The notes under the pieces are model-generated. The model did not search any database and was not told where the DNA came from. It was given only the letters and a program-made list of their open reading frames with translations. A stretch of 36,590 nt of DNA from Spirochaetaceae bacterium (lineage in GTDB: Bacteria; Spirochaetota; Spirochaetia; SZUA-6; Bin103): assembly GCA_028821475.1 (NCBI GenBank), contig JAPPGB010000140.1, positions 1 to 36,590 on the forward strand, in the 5' to 3' direction. A program made the position numbers and the translations under genes. Within the stretch, counting starts at the first letter, position 1. Each line of letters opens with the position of its first letter. Of this stretch, positions 16,413-24,286 are shown piece by piece.

Positions 16413-16442
16413 TTGACCGGGAAGGGCCAACCTGTGTAGTTT
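16413..16442 (+). promoter_or_regulatory. Candidate promoter of the LuxE-LuxC-like operon
   Basis: TTGACC (16413-16418), an 18-nt spacer and TAGTTT (16437-16442) stand 21 nt before the ATG at 16464. The spacer to the divergent ketoacyl-synthase gene is only 147 bp, so the two directions may be controlled together. No clear Shine-Dalgarno sequence precedes the ATG. Confidence 0.45.
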
Positions 16443-16463
16443 GGCGCGCCGGCATCGCGGCCC

Positions 16464-17876
16464 ATGTCTGACCACCACGCCGAAATACGCGCGCTCCACC
16501 TGCAACTCACGGCCCTCGCCATGCGCTGGGCGATGAGCGGTACGGTAGACGAGGATTATGCGCGTAAACTGCGCTTCGCGGCAATCCGCACCAATCATCG
16601 GCACTACTACGATCGTGTTCCGATCTATCGCCGGCTCGCCGACCAGGCAGAGGTGCCGCGCGACGCCGACACGGCGCAGATCGCCGCCGAAATGATGTCC
16701 ACCGACCACATCTTCAAGTCGTATCCCCAGGAATACATCGACAACAAGGACTACGGCGCCATGAATGGCTGGCTGCGGCAGGTGTTCGACCGTCCCGTGG
16801 AAGCGGACGTCGACGGCGTGATGTCGATCGACCAATGGCTCGCCCGCCTGGCGCAGAACGGCATCCATACCGTATTCAGTTCCGGCACCAGCGGGCACAT
16901 TTCGTTCGTCGCGCGGGATGCGTACACCTGGTCGCAGCTTACCGGGCTCGGCGTGTCCTACATTCCGCTGTTTCAGATGCGCCAGGGCGCCGCGCGGGCC
17001 TGGGAACGCACCGCCGCCCGCACCGCGGCGCGCATGCTCGGGCCGGACGGCTTTGGCGAGTTCTTCCGGCGCCGCGGCCTGCGCGGCTTCGACGGCGTAT
17101 TTCTGTCGTTCTCCGGCGGCACCCAGGGTACGCAGGTGGTGGGGCAGACCCTCGCCCGGATGGTCGGGCGCGCGACTTTCCTGTTCGACCTGGATCTGTC
17201 GGCGACGGTGGTGCGCGCGCTGGTGCGCGGTCCGGCCGACGAGCGCGAACGGCAGCTCTCCGATGCGTTCCTGGACGCCACCGTTCGGCGCCGGACCGAC
17301 AACTTCCGGCGCGTGCTGGCCGCGCTGCGCGACTCGACCGCCGCGCGCCGCCGAACACTGCTGTTCGGCGCCCCGTTCATGATCAAGGAGTTCTGCGAGT
17401 GGCTGGTGGCGGAGGGCGAGGAAGTGGTGCTGCGGGCGGGCAGCATGCTCTCTCACGGCGGCGGCTGGAAAAGCTTCGAAGGCGACCGGATCGACGAGCC
17501 GGCGTTCCTGGCGCTGATCGAGCAGAGCCTGGGCGTCCGCCCCGAGTGCGTCAACGAGGGTTACTCGATGACCGAGGCACAGGTCGTGTTCCCGCGCTGC
17601 CGCGAGGGCCGCTTCCACGTGCCGCCGATTACCGAGACCGTGATCTTCGACGAGGCCCTGGAGCCGGTGACCGGAGACGACGTCCATGGCGGCTTCGGGT
17701 TCCTCGATCCGTATGCCGCTTGCTATCCGGGATTCATCATCACCGGCGACAACGTGCGGCGCCGCGTCGGCGGTTGCCCGTGCGGGATGGACGGCGTGAC
17801 GATTTCGGATATCGGGCGCGCCACCGGACGGGAGGTAAAAGGCTGCGGCGGCATCATGGCCGCCATGCAGGGCTGA
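16464..17876 (+). CDS. LuxE/PaaK-family acyl-protein synthetase
   Basis: A 470-residue member of the ANL adenylate-forming superfamily, LuxE branch. LuxE activates a long-chain fatty acid with ATP and hands the acyl group to the LuxC reductase. The phosphate-binding motif SSGTSG lies at residues 139-144. Downstream are LFGAPFMIKEF, LSHGGGWKSFEG, and the adenylate region NEGYSMTEAQVVFPRC, followed by ITGDNVRRR. The length exceeds Vibrio LuxE (about 370-380), mainly through a longer N-terminal part. The ATG at 16464 is used and the LuxC-like gene begins 9 nt after the stop, so they form a tight pair. No luciferase genes are seen, so the role is fatty aldehyde formation for something other than light. 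A coenzyme-A ligase role is the alternative. Confidence 0.85.
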   Translation: MSDHHAEIRALHLQLTALAMRWAMSGTVDEDYARKLRFAAIRTNHRHYYDRVPIYRRLADQAEVPRDADTAQIAAEMMSTDHIFKSYPQEYIDNKDYGAMNGWLRQVFDRPVEADVDGVMSIDQWLARLAQNGIHTVFSSGTSGHISFVARDAYTWSQLTGLGVSYIPLFQMRQGAARAWERTAARTAARMLGPDGFGEFFRRRGLRGFDGVFLSFSGGTQGTQVVGQTLARMVGRATFLFDLDLSATVVRALVRGPADERERQLSDAFLDATVRRRTDNFRRVLAALRDSTAARRRTLLFGAPFMIKEFCEWLVAEGEEVVLRAGSMLSHGGGWKSFEGDRIDEPAFLALIEQSLGVRPECVNEGYSMTEAQVVFPRCREGRFHVPPITETVIFDEALEPVTGDDVHGGFGFLDPYAACYPGFIITGDNVRRRVGGCPCGMDGVTISDIGRATGREVKGCGGIMAAMQG

Positions 17877-17885
17877 CCGCGGCGC

Positions 17886-19493
17886 ATGGACGAGCCGACC
17901 ATCGCAGCCGATGACGACGGCGTAATCTCGGTACCGGCGCTGGTGCGCGGCACCCTGGTCGCGCCGCCGGCGATCGGCAAGCGGGAGATCGAGACCGCCT
18001 TCGCGGCGGAAGACCGGCAGCGCGCCGGCGGCGATCCGCCGACCCTGGTCCGACTGAACGGGGCGTGGGTGCTGCGTGAGCCGGTACTGGACCGCGGCTC
18101 GATGCGCGCCACCGGCGCCTGGCAGTACCAGGTGCTGCCGGCGGTGACGCCGCTCGACCTGGTGGAGGACGATCTCGACGCGCTCGCCGCCGGGCTGTAC
18201 GACCTCGAATTCGGCGACGTGCTGCGCTACGTGGACGGGCTGCAGCAGGCGTACGGCGCCGACGCGGAGTTGCTGCGGCAGGTAAAGGAGTGGGTGCGCG
18301 CGACGTCGGAGGCACCCGATCCCTACGTGGAAGCGGGTTTCGCGATGTTCCCGGTGATGCTTGCGGGCGCCGTTGCCGAGACCATGGTGGACACCGATCT
18401 GGCAACCTGGGAGATTCCCGGGCGCCGCTTCCTGGACGGCTGGGTGGAGGTGCCGGGCACCGTGTATCCCGCTCCCGTGCACCTGATCCACGCCCAGCAT
18501 CTGCCGCCGATCGCCGGTTACGACGCCGCAGCAGCGGTGCCGCGCCTGCGCGCCCTGCCCACGCGCCAGCTCCACATCACCGCCGGCAACTCGCCGCTGG
18601 TACCGTTGGCCTCGCTCCTGCGCGCCCTGTGGACCAAGTCGGCCGCGACCATCAAGCTGCCGTATGGCGCCACCCTGGCCGGCGCCTACCTGGCCCTGCT
18701 GGCCGCGCGCACGTTCCCCGATCATCCGCTTACGCGCCACCTGTCGGTGCTGTACTGGCCGGGCGGCGACGAGCAGTTCGAGACGCCGCTGTTCCTGCCG
18801 GGCCGCTACGACCGCATCGTGGTGTGGGGCGCCCCGGGCGCGGTGCTGTCGGTGCGCGAGCGCGCCGCCTTCACCAAGACCGTGACCTTCAACCCGCGCT
18901 ACGGCGTAAGCCTGATCGGACGCGAGGCGTTCGACGACCTGCCGCAGGTGGTGGGCCGCGCGGTGTGCGACACGCTGATCCAAAGCCAGAAGGCGTGCAT
19001 CGCCTCGCAGATCCACTACCTGGAGGCGGACCAGGCGGGCGCCGAGCGCTACGCCGCCGCGCTGCGCGACGAGCTCGGGCGCTGGGACCGCTTCGCGCCG
19101 GCCGCGCTGAGCCGGAGCCAGCAGGGGCAGATCCGGCGCATGAAGCGAGGCAGCTTCCTGGGCGCCACCTGGTTCGAGAACCGCGCCGACGGCGAGTTCC
19201 ACTCCGCGGTGGCGGTGATGCCGCAGGAGTTCAACATCACCGAGCACCCGCTGTGCCGGCTCATCGTGGTCCGCCCGGTGGCCAGCCTGGAGCGGGCGCT
19301 GCGCTTCCTGCATCCCGGCGTGGCTACCGCGGGGGTGTTTCCCGAGGCGCGCCGACGCGAGCTTGCGGTGCGGATCGCGGCGCGCGGCGTGAGCAACGTG
19401 CCGCCGCTCGGCCAGGCCGGCTACACCTACCCCGGCATGCCGCACGACGGCATGCTGGTGCTCAGCGAGCTGGTCGACTGGAAGACCGGCTAG
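17886..19493 (+). CDS. LuxC-like long-chain acyl-CoA/acyl-protein reductase
   Basis: A 535-residue LuxC-family reductase, which reduces an enzyme-bound acyl thioester to a fatty aldehyde with NADPH. The family fold of an aldehyde dehydrogenase is visible: LHITAGNSPLVPLASLLRA-type substrate region, IVVWGAPGA in the cofactor domain, and the candidate catalytic Cys371 in QSQKACIASQ. The tail NVPPLGQAGYTYPGMPHDGM matches the LuxC end region. It is about 55 residues longer than Vibrio LuxC, mainly N-terminal. The ATG at 17886 lies 9 nt after the LuxE-like stop, without a clear ribosome binding site, suggesting coupling. Its TAG stop and that of the convergent OleD-like gene share the tetranucleotide CTAG (19490-19493). 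Confidence 0.87.
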   Translation: MDEPTIAADDDGVISVPALVRGTLVAPPAIGKREIETAFAAEDRQRAGGDPPTLVRLNGAWVLREPVLDRGSMRATGAWQYQVLPAVTPLDLVEDDLDALAAGLYDLEFGDVLRYVDGLQQAYGADAELLRQVKEWVRATSEAPDPYVEAGFAMFPVMLAGAVAETMVDTDLATWEIPGRRFLDGWVEVPGTVYPAPVHLIHAQHLPPIAGYDAAAAVPRLRALPTRQLHITAGNSPLVPLASLLRALWTKSAATIKLPYGATLAGAYLALLAARTFPDHPLTRHLSVLYWPGGDEQFETPLFLPGRYDRIVVWGAPGAVLSVRERAAFTKTVTFNPRYGVSLIGREAFDDLPQVVGRAVCDTLIQSQKACIASQIHYLEADQAGAERYAAALRDELGRWDRFAPAALSRSQQGQIRRMKRGSFLGATWFENRADGEFHSAVAVMPQEFNITEHPLCRLIVVRPVASLERALRFLHPGVATAGVFPEARRRELAVRIAARGVSNVPPLGQAGYTYPGMPHDGMLVLSELVDWKTG

Positions 19494-20509
19494 CCGTGGT
19501 GACCGCCGACTGCTGCGCCGCCGGTCTGCCACCACCGCGCGAGCCGGACCAGGCCCTCGTCTATCGAAACCGGCGGCCGGTAGCCGAGGTCGCGGCGCGC
19601 GGCGCCTATGTCGAACCAGTGCGACGAAGAGATCTCGCGCACCAGGAAGCGGGTCAGCGGCGGCGCCGCCGTGCGCCCCGAGATCCGGTACGCGCCCTCC
19701 ACGGCGCCGGCCGCCGCCAGCGCCAGCCAGCGCGGTACCTGCCGGCGCACCTGCGCCACGCCGGCCATGTTGAGCAGGCGGCCGACGAACTGCCACAGGT
19801 CCACCGGCTCGCCCTGCGAAATGAAGTAGGCGCGGCCGGCCGCGGCTCCGCCGGGTGACAGGGCGTCGAGTGCCAGCAGGTGCGCCTCGGCGGCGCAGTC
19901 GATGTAGGTCACGTCGACGCGGAACGGGCCGCGCCCCACGCGCACCAGCCGGCCCGCGCGCGCACGGGCGATCAGCTCCGGCACCAAGTGCGCGTCGCCC
20001 GGCCCCCACACCAAGTGGGGCCGCAGCGCCGTGGTAGCCAGGGCGCCGCCGTTGGCGGCCAGAACCACGCGTTCGGCCTCGGCCTTGGTGCGCGCGTAGG
20101 GCGAGTCGTAGCGCCGCGGGTAGGGAACCGACTCGTCGACTCCGCACAGGTCATGGCCGCCGAACACCACGCTCGGCGAACTGGTGAACACCAGCCGCGG
20201 CACGCCATGGGCGCGGCAGCCGGCGACAATGGCCTCCGTGCCGCCCACGTTCACGGTGCGGTAGCGGTGTGCCGGCTCGGCGAGGCCGGGGATCAGCGCC
20301 GCCGCGTGCACCACCGCGTCGCAGCCGGCGCACGCGGAGGCGGCAGCGCGCGGGTCGGCCAGATCGCCACGCACCACTTCCACCCCGCGGGCCGCCAGTT
20401 CCGGGTAGGCCGACCGCGCAAAGCAGCGCACCAGGTAGCCGCGGGCAAGCAGCCGCTCGACGACGGCGCGGCCGACGAACCCGCCGCCGCCCGTTACCAG
20501 GACTCGCAT
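19490..20509 (-). CDS. OleD-like 2-alkyl-3-ketoacid reductase / 3-beta-HSD-family SDR
   Basis: A 339-residue extended SDR strikingly like OleD of the bacterial olefin pathway, which reduces the beta-keto acid made by OleA. Diagnostic strings as I recall them for OleD are all present: the start MRVLVTGGGGFVG, TSSPSVVFGG, DESVPYPRRYDSPYARTKAEAE-type segment with Tyr138/Lys142, ALRPHLVWGPGD, VDVTYIDCAAEAHL, and AYFISQGEPVDLW. The ATG at 20509 has a GGGGGT upstream. No OleB hydrolase or OleC ligase is seen in the window, so a complete olefin pathway is not shown. The membrane protein gene at 20597-21040 lies upstream on the same strand and may share its transcript. Other 3-beta-HSD-type substrates remain possible. 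Confidence 0.85.
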   Translation of the reverse strand: MRVLVTGGGGFVGRAVVERLLARGYLVRCFARSAYPELAARGVEVVRGDLADPRAAASACAGCDAVVHAAALIPGLAEPAHRYRTVNVGGTEAIVAGCRAHGVPRLVFTSSPSVVFGGHDLCGVDESVPYPRRYDSPYARTKAEAERVVLAANGGALATTALRPHLVWGPGDAHLVPELIARARAGRLVRVGRGPFRVDVTYIDCAAEAHLLALDALSPGGAAAGRAYFISQGEPVDLWQFVGRLLNMAGVAQVRRQVPRWLALAAAGAVEGAYRISGRTAAPPLTRFLVREISSSHWFDIGAARRDLGYRPPVSIDEGLVRLARWWQTGGAAVGGHHG

Positions 20510-20596
20510 CGCACCCCCGGGCGGCGACCGCCGCCGACTCGAGCGCCGCTCGCGGGCCGCGCCGGGCTCGTCGCGCAGGCGGAGCGCATCCCCCGG

Positions 20597-21040
20597 TTAC
20601 CCCGAGCGCTCCCGCACCGACTGCCGGTAAGTGGCGAACAGGAACCAGCAGATCAGCAGGTTGGCCGGCAGGGTGAACAGCAGCGCGGCGGTGCCGAACG
20701 GCGTCACCTGCTCCGCGAACGCCAGCCACGTCCAGTCGGCGAACAGCTCGCTGAGCCGGATGCCGCATACCAGTACCAGCCAGTGGGGAGTGGTGCGCCA
20801 GCGCGGCAGCGCCAGCACCTGCACGACCGTGAACGCCACCCAGATCGCTCCGGTGCGCCGCAGCAGACCGGCCGGATCCACGTGCTCGGCGTCGTGCAGC
20901 ACCCGGTACCAGAGCTGCGGAAACAGGAATGCGCCGACTGCCACGACGAGGTCGAACACGATCAGGGCGATCAGCACGGTGTCGACGAATCGGGCGCGGC
21001 GGCCGCTGACCGGCGTGCGCCCGGCCGGAGATGCGGTCAT
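20597..21040 (-). CDS. Small integral membrane protein, unknown function
   Basis: 147 residues with four predicted membrane segments, at about 21-41, 64-78, 86-100 and 115-136, and a short charged C-terminal tail. No family is recognised. The ATG at 21040 lies 10 nt downstream of a perfect -10-like TATACT (complement at 21051-21056), so the transcript may be leaderless; no Shine-Dalgarno sequence is visible. It is divergent from the IdnD-like gene and upstream of the OleD-like reductase (87-bp gap), so it may be part of the lipid locus. Tyr/Trp-rich loops between segments (LFPQLWYRVLHDAEH) resemble small DUF-type membrane proteins, but I cannot name one. Confidence 0.7.
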   Translation of the reverse strand: MTASPAGRTPVSGRRARFVDTVLIALIVFDLVVAVGAFLFPQLWYRVLHDAEHVDPAGLLRRTGAIWVAFTVVQVLALPRWRTTPHWLVLVCGIRLSELFADWTWLAFAEQVTPFGTAALLFTLPANLLICWFLFATYRQSVRERSG

Positions 21041-21050
21041 GACAGGCTGC

Positions 21051-21056
21051 AGTATA
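21051..21056 (-). promoter_or_regulatory. -10-like TATACT, 10 nt before the membrane-protein ATG
   Basis: Read on the minus strand, TATACT is followed by 10 nt and then the ATG at 21040. No good -35 is seen at 17 nt. The position fits a leaderless start. Confidence 0.4.
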
Positions 21057-21125
21057 CGCGCAAACGCGGCCACTTGCGGTCGCACGCCGGGCCGGTAGCA
21101 GCGGTCGCGTGGCGGGCGCGGCTGG

Positions 21126-21133
21126 TATAGAGT
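21126..21133 (+). promoter_or_regulatory. -10-like TATAGAGT, 8-10 nt before the IdnD-like ATG
   Basis: TATAGA (21126-21131) or the overlapping TAGAGT (21128-21133) lies 10 or 8 nt before the ATG at 21142. No strong -35 or Shine-Dalgarno sequence is seen, though GGGCGG is purine-rich. Confidence 0.35.
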
Positions 21134-21141
21134 GGGCGGCG

Positions 21142-22218
21142 ATGCACGCATGGGTATTGCACGGCACGCGCGATCTGCGCCGTGAACTGCGCCCCGACCC
21201 GCGGCCGGACGACCACGAGGTGCTGGTGCGCGTGGAGCGGGTGGGCATCTGCGGCAGCGACATTCACTACTATCGGCACGGGCGGGTCGGCGCGTTCGTG
21301 CCGTCCCGCCCGTTCATACTCGGCCACGAGTTCGCCGGCGAGGTGGTCGCGGTCGGGCGTGCGGCCGGCGGCATCGCGGTCGGCGACCGGGTGGCGGTGG
21401 ACCCGTCGCGGGCGTGCCTGCGCTGTCCGTGGTGCCGTCGCGGGCGCTCCAATCTGTGCCCGCAGATGCGCTACTTCGGCAGCGCCGCCACCGATCCGCC
21501 CACCGACGGTGTGCTGTGCGACCTGAAGGCTGTCCCGGCGGCCAACTGCTACCGGCTCGGTGACGACCTGAGCTACGCGGAGGGCGCGTTGCTGGAGCCG
21601 CTGGCGGTCGCCTGCCACGCCGTGCTGCGCGCGGACGGCGTCGCCGGCAAGGTGGTGGCGGTGAGCGGTGCCGGCACCATCGGCCTGCTGGTGGCCACGG
21701 TGGCGCGCGCGCTCGGCGCCGTCCGGGTGGTGGTGAGCGACCCGCGAGGTGCGGCGCGAGAGGCGGCCGCCGCCCGTGCCGACGCGGTGCTCGATCCCGG
21801 CGACGAACGGGCGTCCGCGATGGCGATGGCGAACGGCGGCGCCCCGGAGGTGACCTTCGAGGCCGCCGGCGCCGAGGCATCGTTCCGGTGGGCGCTGCAG
21901 CACACCGCCGCCGGCGGAACGGTGGTGCAGATCGGCACCCTGCAGCAACCGTTCGCGGCGTCGCTCAACACCATCATGACGCGCGAGCTGCGCGTGGTCG
22001 GATCGTTCCGCTTTGCCGGCGCCTTTCGGGTCGGCGCGGCGCTGCTCGCCGGGCGCCGCATCGAAGTCGAGTCGCTGATCACCGGCGTCATGCCGATGGC
22101 CGAAACGGCTGCCGCGGTGCAACGGGCGAGCAGCGATGCGGCAACGATCAAGCTGCACGTCAGCCGCGCCGGGCACGCGTCGAAACGTGTACAACCGGTA
22201 CCGATTTCGGCGCCGTGA
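21142..22218 (+). CDS. Zinc-dependent alcohol dehydrogenase, L-idonate 5-dehydrogenase-like
   Basis: A 358-residue medium-chain dehydrogenase. The catalytic zinc site is shown by GICGSDIHYYRHG and GHEFAGEVVAVG. The structural zinc site is the four-Cys cluster in SRACLRCPWCRRGRSNLC. The Rossmann loop is SGAGTIGLLVA. The local strings DPSRAC, MRYFGSAA and EPLAVACHAVLRA most resemble L-idonate 5-dehydrogenase (IdnD), which oxidises L-idonate to 5-keto-D-gluconate, but sorbitol or other polyols are possible. It is expected to be cytosolic. The ATG at 21142 is chosen at the first beta strand. With the mannonate-dehydratase-like enzyme it supports use of sugar acids. The last 20 residues (HASKRVQPVPISAP) look less conserved. 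Confidence 0.85.
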   Translation: MHAWVLHGTRDLRRELRPDPRPDDHEVLVRVERVGICGSDIHYYRHGRVGAFVPSRPFILGHEFAGEVVAVGRAAGGIAVGDRVAVDPSRACLRCPWCRRGRSNLCPQMRYFGSAATDPPTDGVLCDLKAVPAANCYRLGDDLSYAEGALLEPLAVACHAVLRADGVAGKVVAVSGAGTIGLLVATVARALGAVRVVVSDPRGAAREAAAARADAVLDPGDERASAMAMANGGAPEVTFEAAGAEASFRWALQHTAAGGTVVQIGTLQQPFAASLNTIMTRELRVVGSFRFAGAFRVGAALLAGRRIEVESLITGVMPMAETAAAVQRASSDAATIKLHVSRAGHASKRVQPVPISAP

Positions 22219-22244
22219 CCGCGCACTCCTCGATCGCCATTCGA

Positions 22245-22273
22245 TTGCCGTACATCCAAAATTCCTGTATTTT
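22245..22273 (+). promoter_or_regulatory. Candidate promoter of the first outer-membrane barrel gene
   Basis: TTGCCG (22245-22250), a 17-nt spacer and TATTTT (22268-22273) lie in a locally AT-richer stretch. A GTGAGG ribosome binding site (22293-22298) stands 9 nt before the ATG at 22308. Confidence 0.45.
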
Positions 22274-22307
22274 CCCGCTTATCCGACTCCAAGTGAGGCA
22301 CCAATAC

Positions 22308-22988
22308 ATGCGCATATTCGCTACCCTTCTGTCCGTCGCGCTACTGTCGATTCCGGGCGCGGGGCTGTTCGCCCAGGACATGATGATGGCCGGCACCGGC
22401 TTCTACGTCGCCGCCGGCGGCGGGGTCACGCTGATTACCGATATCTCCGAAGTGCCCGAGAAGGGAATCGCCGGCAACGAGGACAAGGCCGACTGGGACC
22501 TCGACTTCGGCTTCGGCGCCGGCGGATCCGCTGGCTACGACTTCGGCGACTTTCGCGCCGAGGCGGAGTTCTCCTTCCAGTCCGCGAATTTCCGGCACGG
22601 TGAGAAAATCGACAAAGACGCCGACCGCGAGGCCGACGACAATCTCACCGTGATGTCGATATTGGCCAACGGCTTCTTCGACCTGGACACCGGCACCCCG
22701 TTCGTGCCGTTCATCGGCATCGGCGCCGGCGCCGTCAACCTGGCGGTCAAGCTCGATGACGGGAACGACGACACCGATCCTCTCTTCGAGGGCAACGGTT
22801 GGGGCTTTGCCTACCAGGCCAACGTCGGCGTGGCCTACGAGATCATCGACGCGGTGGCGCTGACCCTCGGCTACAAGTTCTTCGGCACCCTGGAGACTCA
22901 GGTTCCCCACCCCGACGACGAGGAGAAGTACGTCAAGCCGACCCTGATGGCGCACCGCGCCGAACTCGGCGTGCGCTTCAGCTTCTAA
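22308..22988 (+). CDS. Outer-membrane beta-barrel protein with signal peptide
   Basis: 226 residues. A Sec signal peptide (MRIFATLLSVALLSIPGAG then LFAQ, cleavage expected after AQ near residue 23) is followed by alternating hydrophobic/polar strands rich in Gly and aromatic residues (GFYVAAGGGVTLITD, DFRAEAEFSFQSANF, VALTLGYKFFG) and acidic loops. The C terminus ELGVRFSF ends in Phe, the BAM-type targeting signal. An OmpA/OmpW-like 8-stranded barrel is likely. Acidic loops (DDGNDDTDP, HPDDEEKY) could bind cations. The ATG at 22308 has a GTGAGG site. It is a free-standing gene with its own promoter and a 13-bp-stem hairpin after it. The function is unknown; adhesion or pore roles are possible. 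Confidence 0.85.
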   Translation: MRIFATLLSVALLSIPGAGLFAQDMMMAGTGFYVAAGGGVTLITDISEVPEKGIAGNEDKADWDLDFGFGAGGSAGYDFGDFRAEAEFSFQSANFRHGEKIDKDADREADDNLTVMSILANGFFDLDTGTPFVPFIGIGAGAVNLAVKLDDGNDDTDPLFEGNGWGFAYQANVGVAYEIIDAVALTLGYKFFGTLETQVPHPDDEEKYVKPTLMAHRAELGVRFSF

Positions 22989-23015
22989 GTTCCCACCAAC
23001 AACGCAGTCCGCGAA

Positions 23016-23054
23016 CGACGGGCCGGCTTTCCCCTGCGGTGAGCCGGCCCGTCG
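23016..23054. terminator. Bidirectional hairpin terminator between convergent genes
   Basis: A perfect 13-bp stem: CGACGGGCCGGCT (23016-23028) pairs with AGCCGGCCCGTCG (23042-23054) around a 13-nt loop. It lies 28 nt after the barrel stop and 10 nt before the convergent gene's stop. The U-tract is weak on both strands, so termination strength is uncertain. Confidence 0.6.
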
Positions 23055-23063
23055 CATTGTGGG

Positions 23064-24065
23064 TCAGGCTGTGCAGCCCACCACGGGCATGTCTTTCATG
23101 CTGTACAGGCCGGGTGCGGCGGCGGCCACCACGGGCGCGCTGTTGACGACGATGGCGGCGGTGGCGGTGTCCCCCGGGGTGCCGCCCTCTATGGTCACTT
23201 CCAACGGCGGCGTACCGGTCAGCGACACGGTCTCGTAGGAGCGCGGCGCGCCGAGGTAGGCCTCGAACTCCAATTCCACCGCCGGCTCGCCGGCGCGTGT
23301 CCCGACCGCCGCCTGCTTCAGTCCGGCGACCGTGCCCGCCGGGACCGTGACGTGCGCGCTGCGCACCTCGCGGTCGAGCAATACCGGCTCGATCGACTCA
23401 CTGATCCGGTCCAAGCGCCAGCCCAGGCCGGCCGCCAGCATCGCGGCCGATTCCTGCAGCCCCACGTGCCCGAACGCGCCGCCGGCCACCGCGGACTCGA
23501 ATTCGGCCACCGACAGGCCGGCGCCGATCTTGCGCTGAAACGGAACCCGGCGCCCGGAGGCGTCCTGTACGCGCGCCACGCGCACCCGCCGCACGTCCGC
23601 ACACAGCGTCGACATGAACAGCGGCCATGCATCCATGAGGAAACCGGGATTGACCCCGGTGCCCAGGATCGCCACGCCGTGGCGCACCGCCAGCGCGTGC
23701 AGCCGATCGGCCAACGCGGGATCGCGGTACGCGGGAAACGCCAGCTCCTCGCAGGTGGAAACCACGTTGGCGCCGGCCGCCGCGATCAGGGCGAGCTGGT
23801 CGTACACCTCGGCCACCTTCGAGCCGGTGGTGTGGAACACCAGGTCGGGACGCAACTCGGCGAGCGCCGCCCGTGCGTCACCACGGACCAGCGCTCCCCG
23901 CGTGCCGCCCGCAGCCGCCACCTCTCCGAGGTCGCGCCCGGCCAGTGCCGGGTCGATGTCGACTGCCCCGCACACCGACAGCGACGCTCGCCGCGCGGCC
24001 AGCCGCACGATGCTGCACCCGATCGGGCCGCAGCCGAACTGCATTACGCTGATGGAGCCACTCAT
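23064..24065 (-). CDS. 2,4-diaminopentanoate dehydrogenase / dihydrodipicolinate-reductase-like protein
   Basis: 333 residues. The Rossmann start SISVMQFGCGPIGCSIVRLA and the DapB-like segments VDIDPALAGRDLGE, TCEELAFP and GTGVNPGFLMDAWP match the NAD(P)-dependent family that includes 2,4-diaminopentanoate dehydrogenase of ornithine fermentation. Many environmental members have unknown amine or acid substrates. The C-terminal half carries ALVINSAPVV-like IVVNSAPVVAAAAPGLYSMKDMP, the family end block. The ATG at 24065 is 9 nt downstream of TATGCT and lacks a Shine-Dalgarno sequence, so it may be leaderless. It is divergent from the second Gfo/Idh gene with a spacer carrying an 80-bp dispersed repeat. 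Family assignment is fairly sure; the substrate is not. Confidence 0.8.
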   Translation of the reverse strand: MSGSISVMQFGCGPIGCSIVRLAARRASLSVCGAVDIDPALAGRDLGEVAAAGGTRGALVRGDARAALAELRPDLVFHTTGSKVAEVYDQLALIAAAGANVVSTCEELAFPAYRDPALADRLHALAVRHGVAILGTGVNPGFLMDAWPLFMSTLCADVRRVRVARVQDASGRRVPFQRKIGAGLSVAEFESAVAGGAFGHVGLQESAAMLAAGLGWRLDRISESIEPVLLDREVRSAHVTVPAGTVAGLKQAAVGTRAGEPAVELEFEAYLGAPRSYETVSLTGTPPLEVTIEGGTPGDTATAAIVVNSAPVVAAAAPGLYSMKDMPVVGCTA

Positions 24066-24074
24066 TGCCGCCCG

Positions 24075-24080
24075 AGCATA
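24075..24080 (-). promoter_or_regulatory. -10-like TATGCT, 9 nt before ATG 24065
   Basis: On the minus strand TATGCT is followed by 9 nt and then the ATG at 24065. A poor -35 (TTCAAT) lies 17 nt upstream. It is consistent with leaderless transcription. Confidence 0.35.
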
Positions 24081-24179
24081 GCAGCCGCGGTCCGCGCATT
24101 GAACAGGCGGCGGCGCACGCCGTACCATGCGCGCCACCAACCGGGATTCCCCGGCAGGAGGAGACGAGCATTGGTAAGG

Positions 24180-24259
24180 CCGTACGGTCACTTCGCAACA
24201 TGGAAGGCGACGAACACCGAAGCCCAGGCATCGCCCGCCGGCCGGCTTGTTCGGGCCAG
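24180..24259 (+). repeat. Dispersed 80-bp repeat, copy A
   Basis: These 80 bp match the minus strand of 33085-33164 at about 80% identity by hand alignment, with one gap. Best blocks are ACGGTCACT, ACATGGAA, GAACACCGA, CGCCCGCCGGCCGGCT and GTTCGG. This copy lies 27 nt upstream of the Gfo/Idh GTG start and is in frame with it, so gene callers may add it to the protein as an N-terminal extension. Confidence 0.65.
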
Positions 24260-24286
24260 GCCGGCCGGCGTCGGGGCGGGCACGAC

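Noticed and set aside
16464-19493. Bioluminescence operon
   Set aside because: LuxE- and LuxC-like genes are present but no LuxA/LuxB luciferase or LuxD; fatty aldehyde supply for another pathway is more likely.
14328-20147. A single 1939-residue minus-strand open frame
   Set aside because: Only the part from GTG 16316 down to 14328 has family motifs. Upstream it runs antisense to the LuxE- and LuxC-like genes with low-complexity Arg/Ala/Gly sequence, a common artefact at high GC.
19490-20509. Complete olefin (oleABCD) cluster
   Set aside because: An OleD-like gene and a KAS III are present, but no OleB hydrolase or OleC ligase is in the window.
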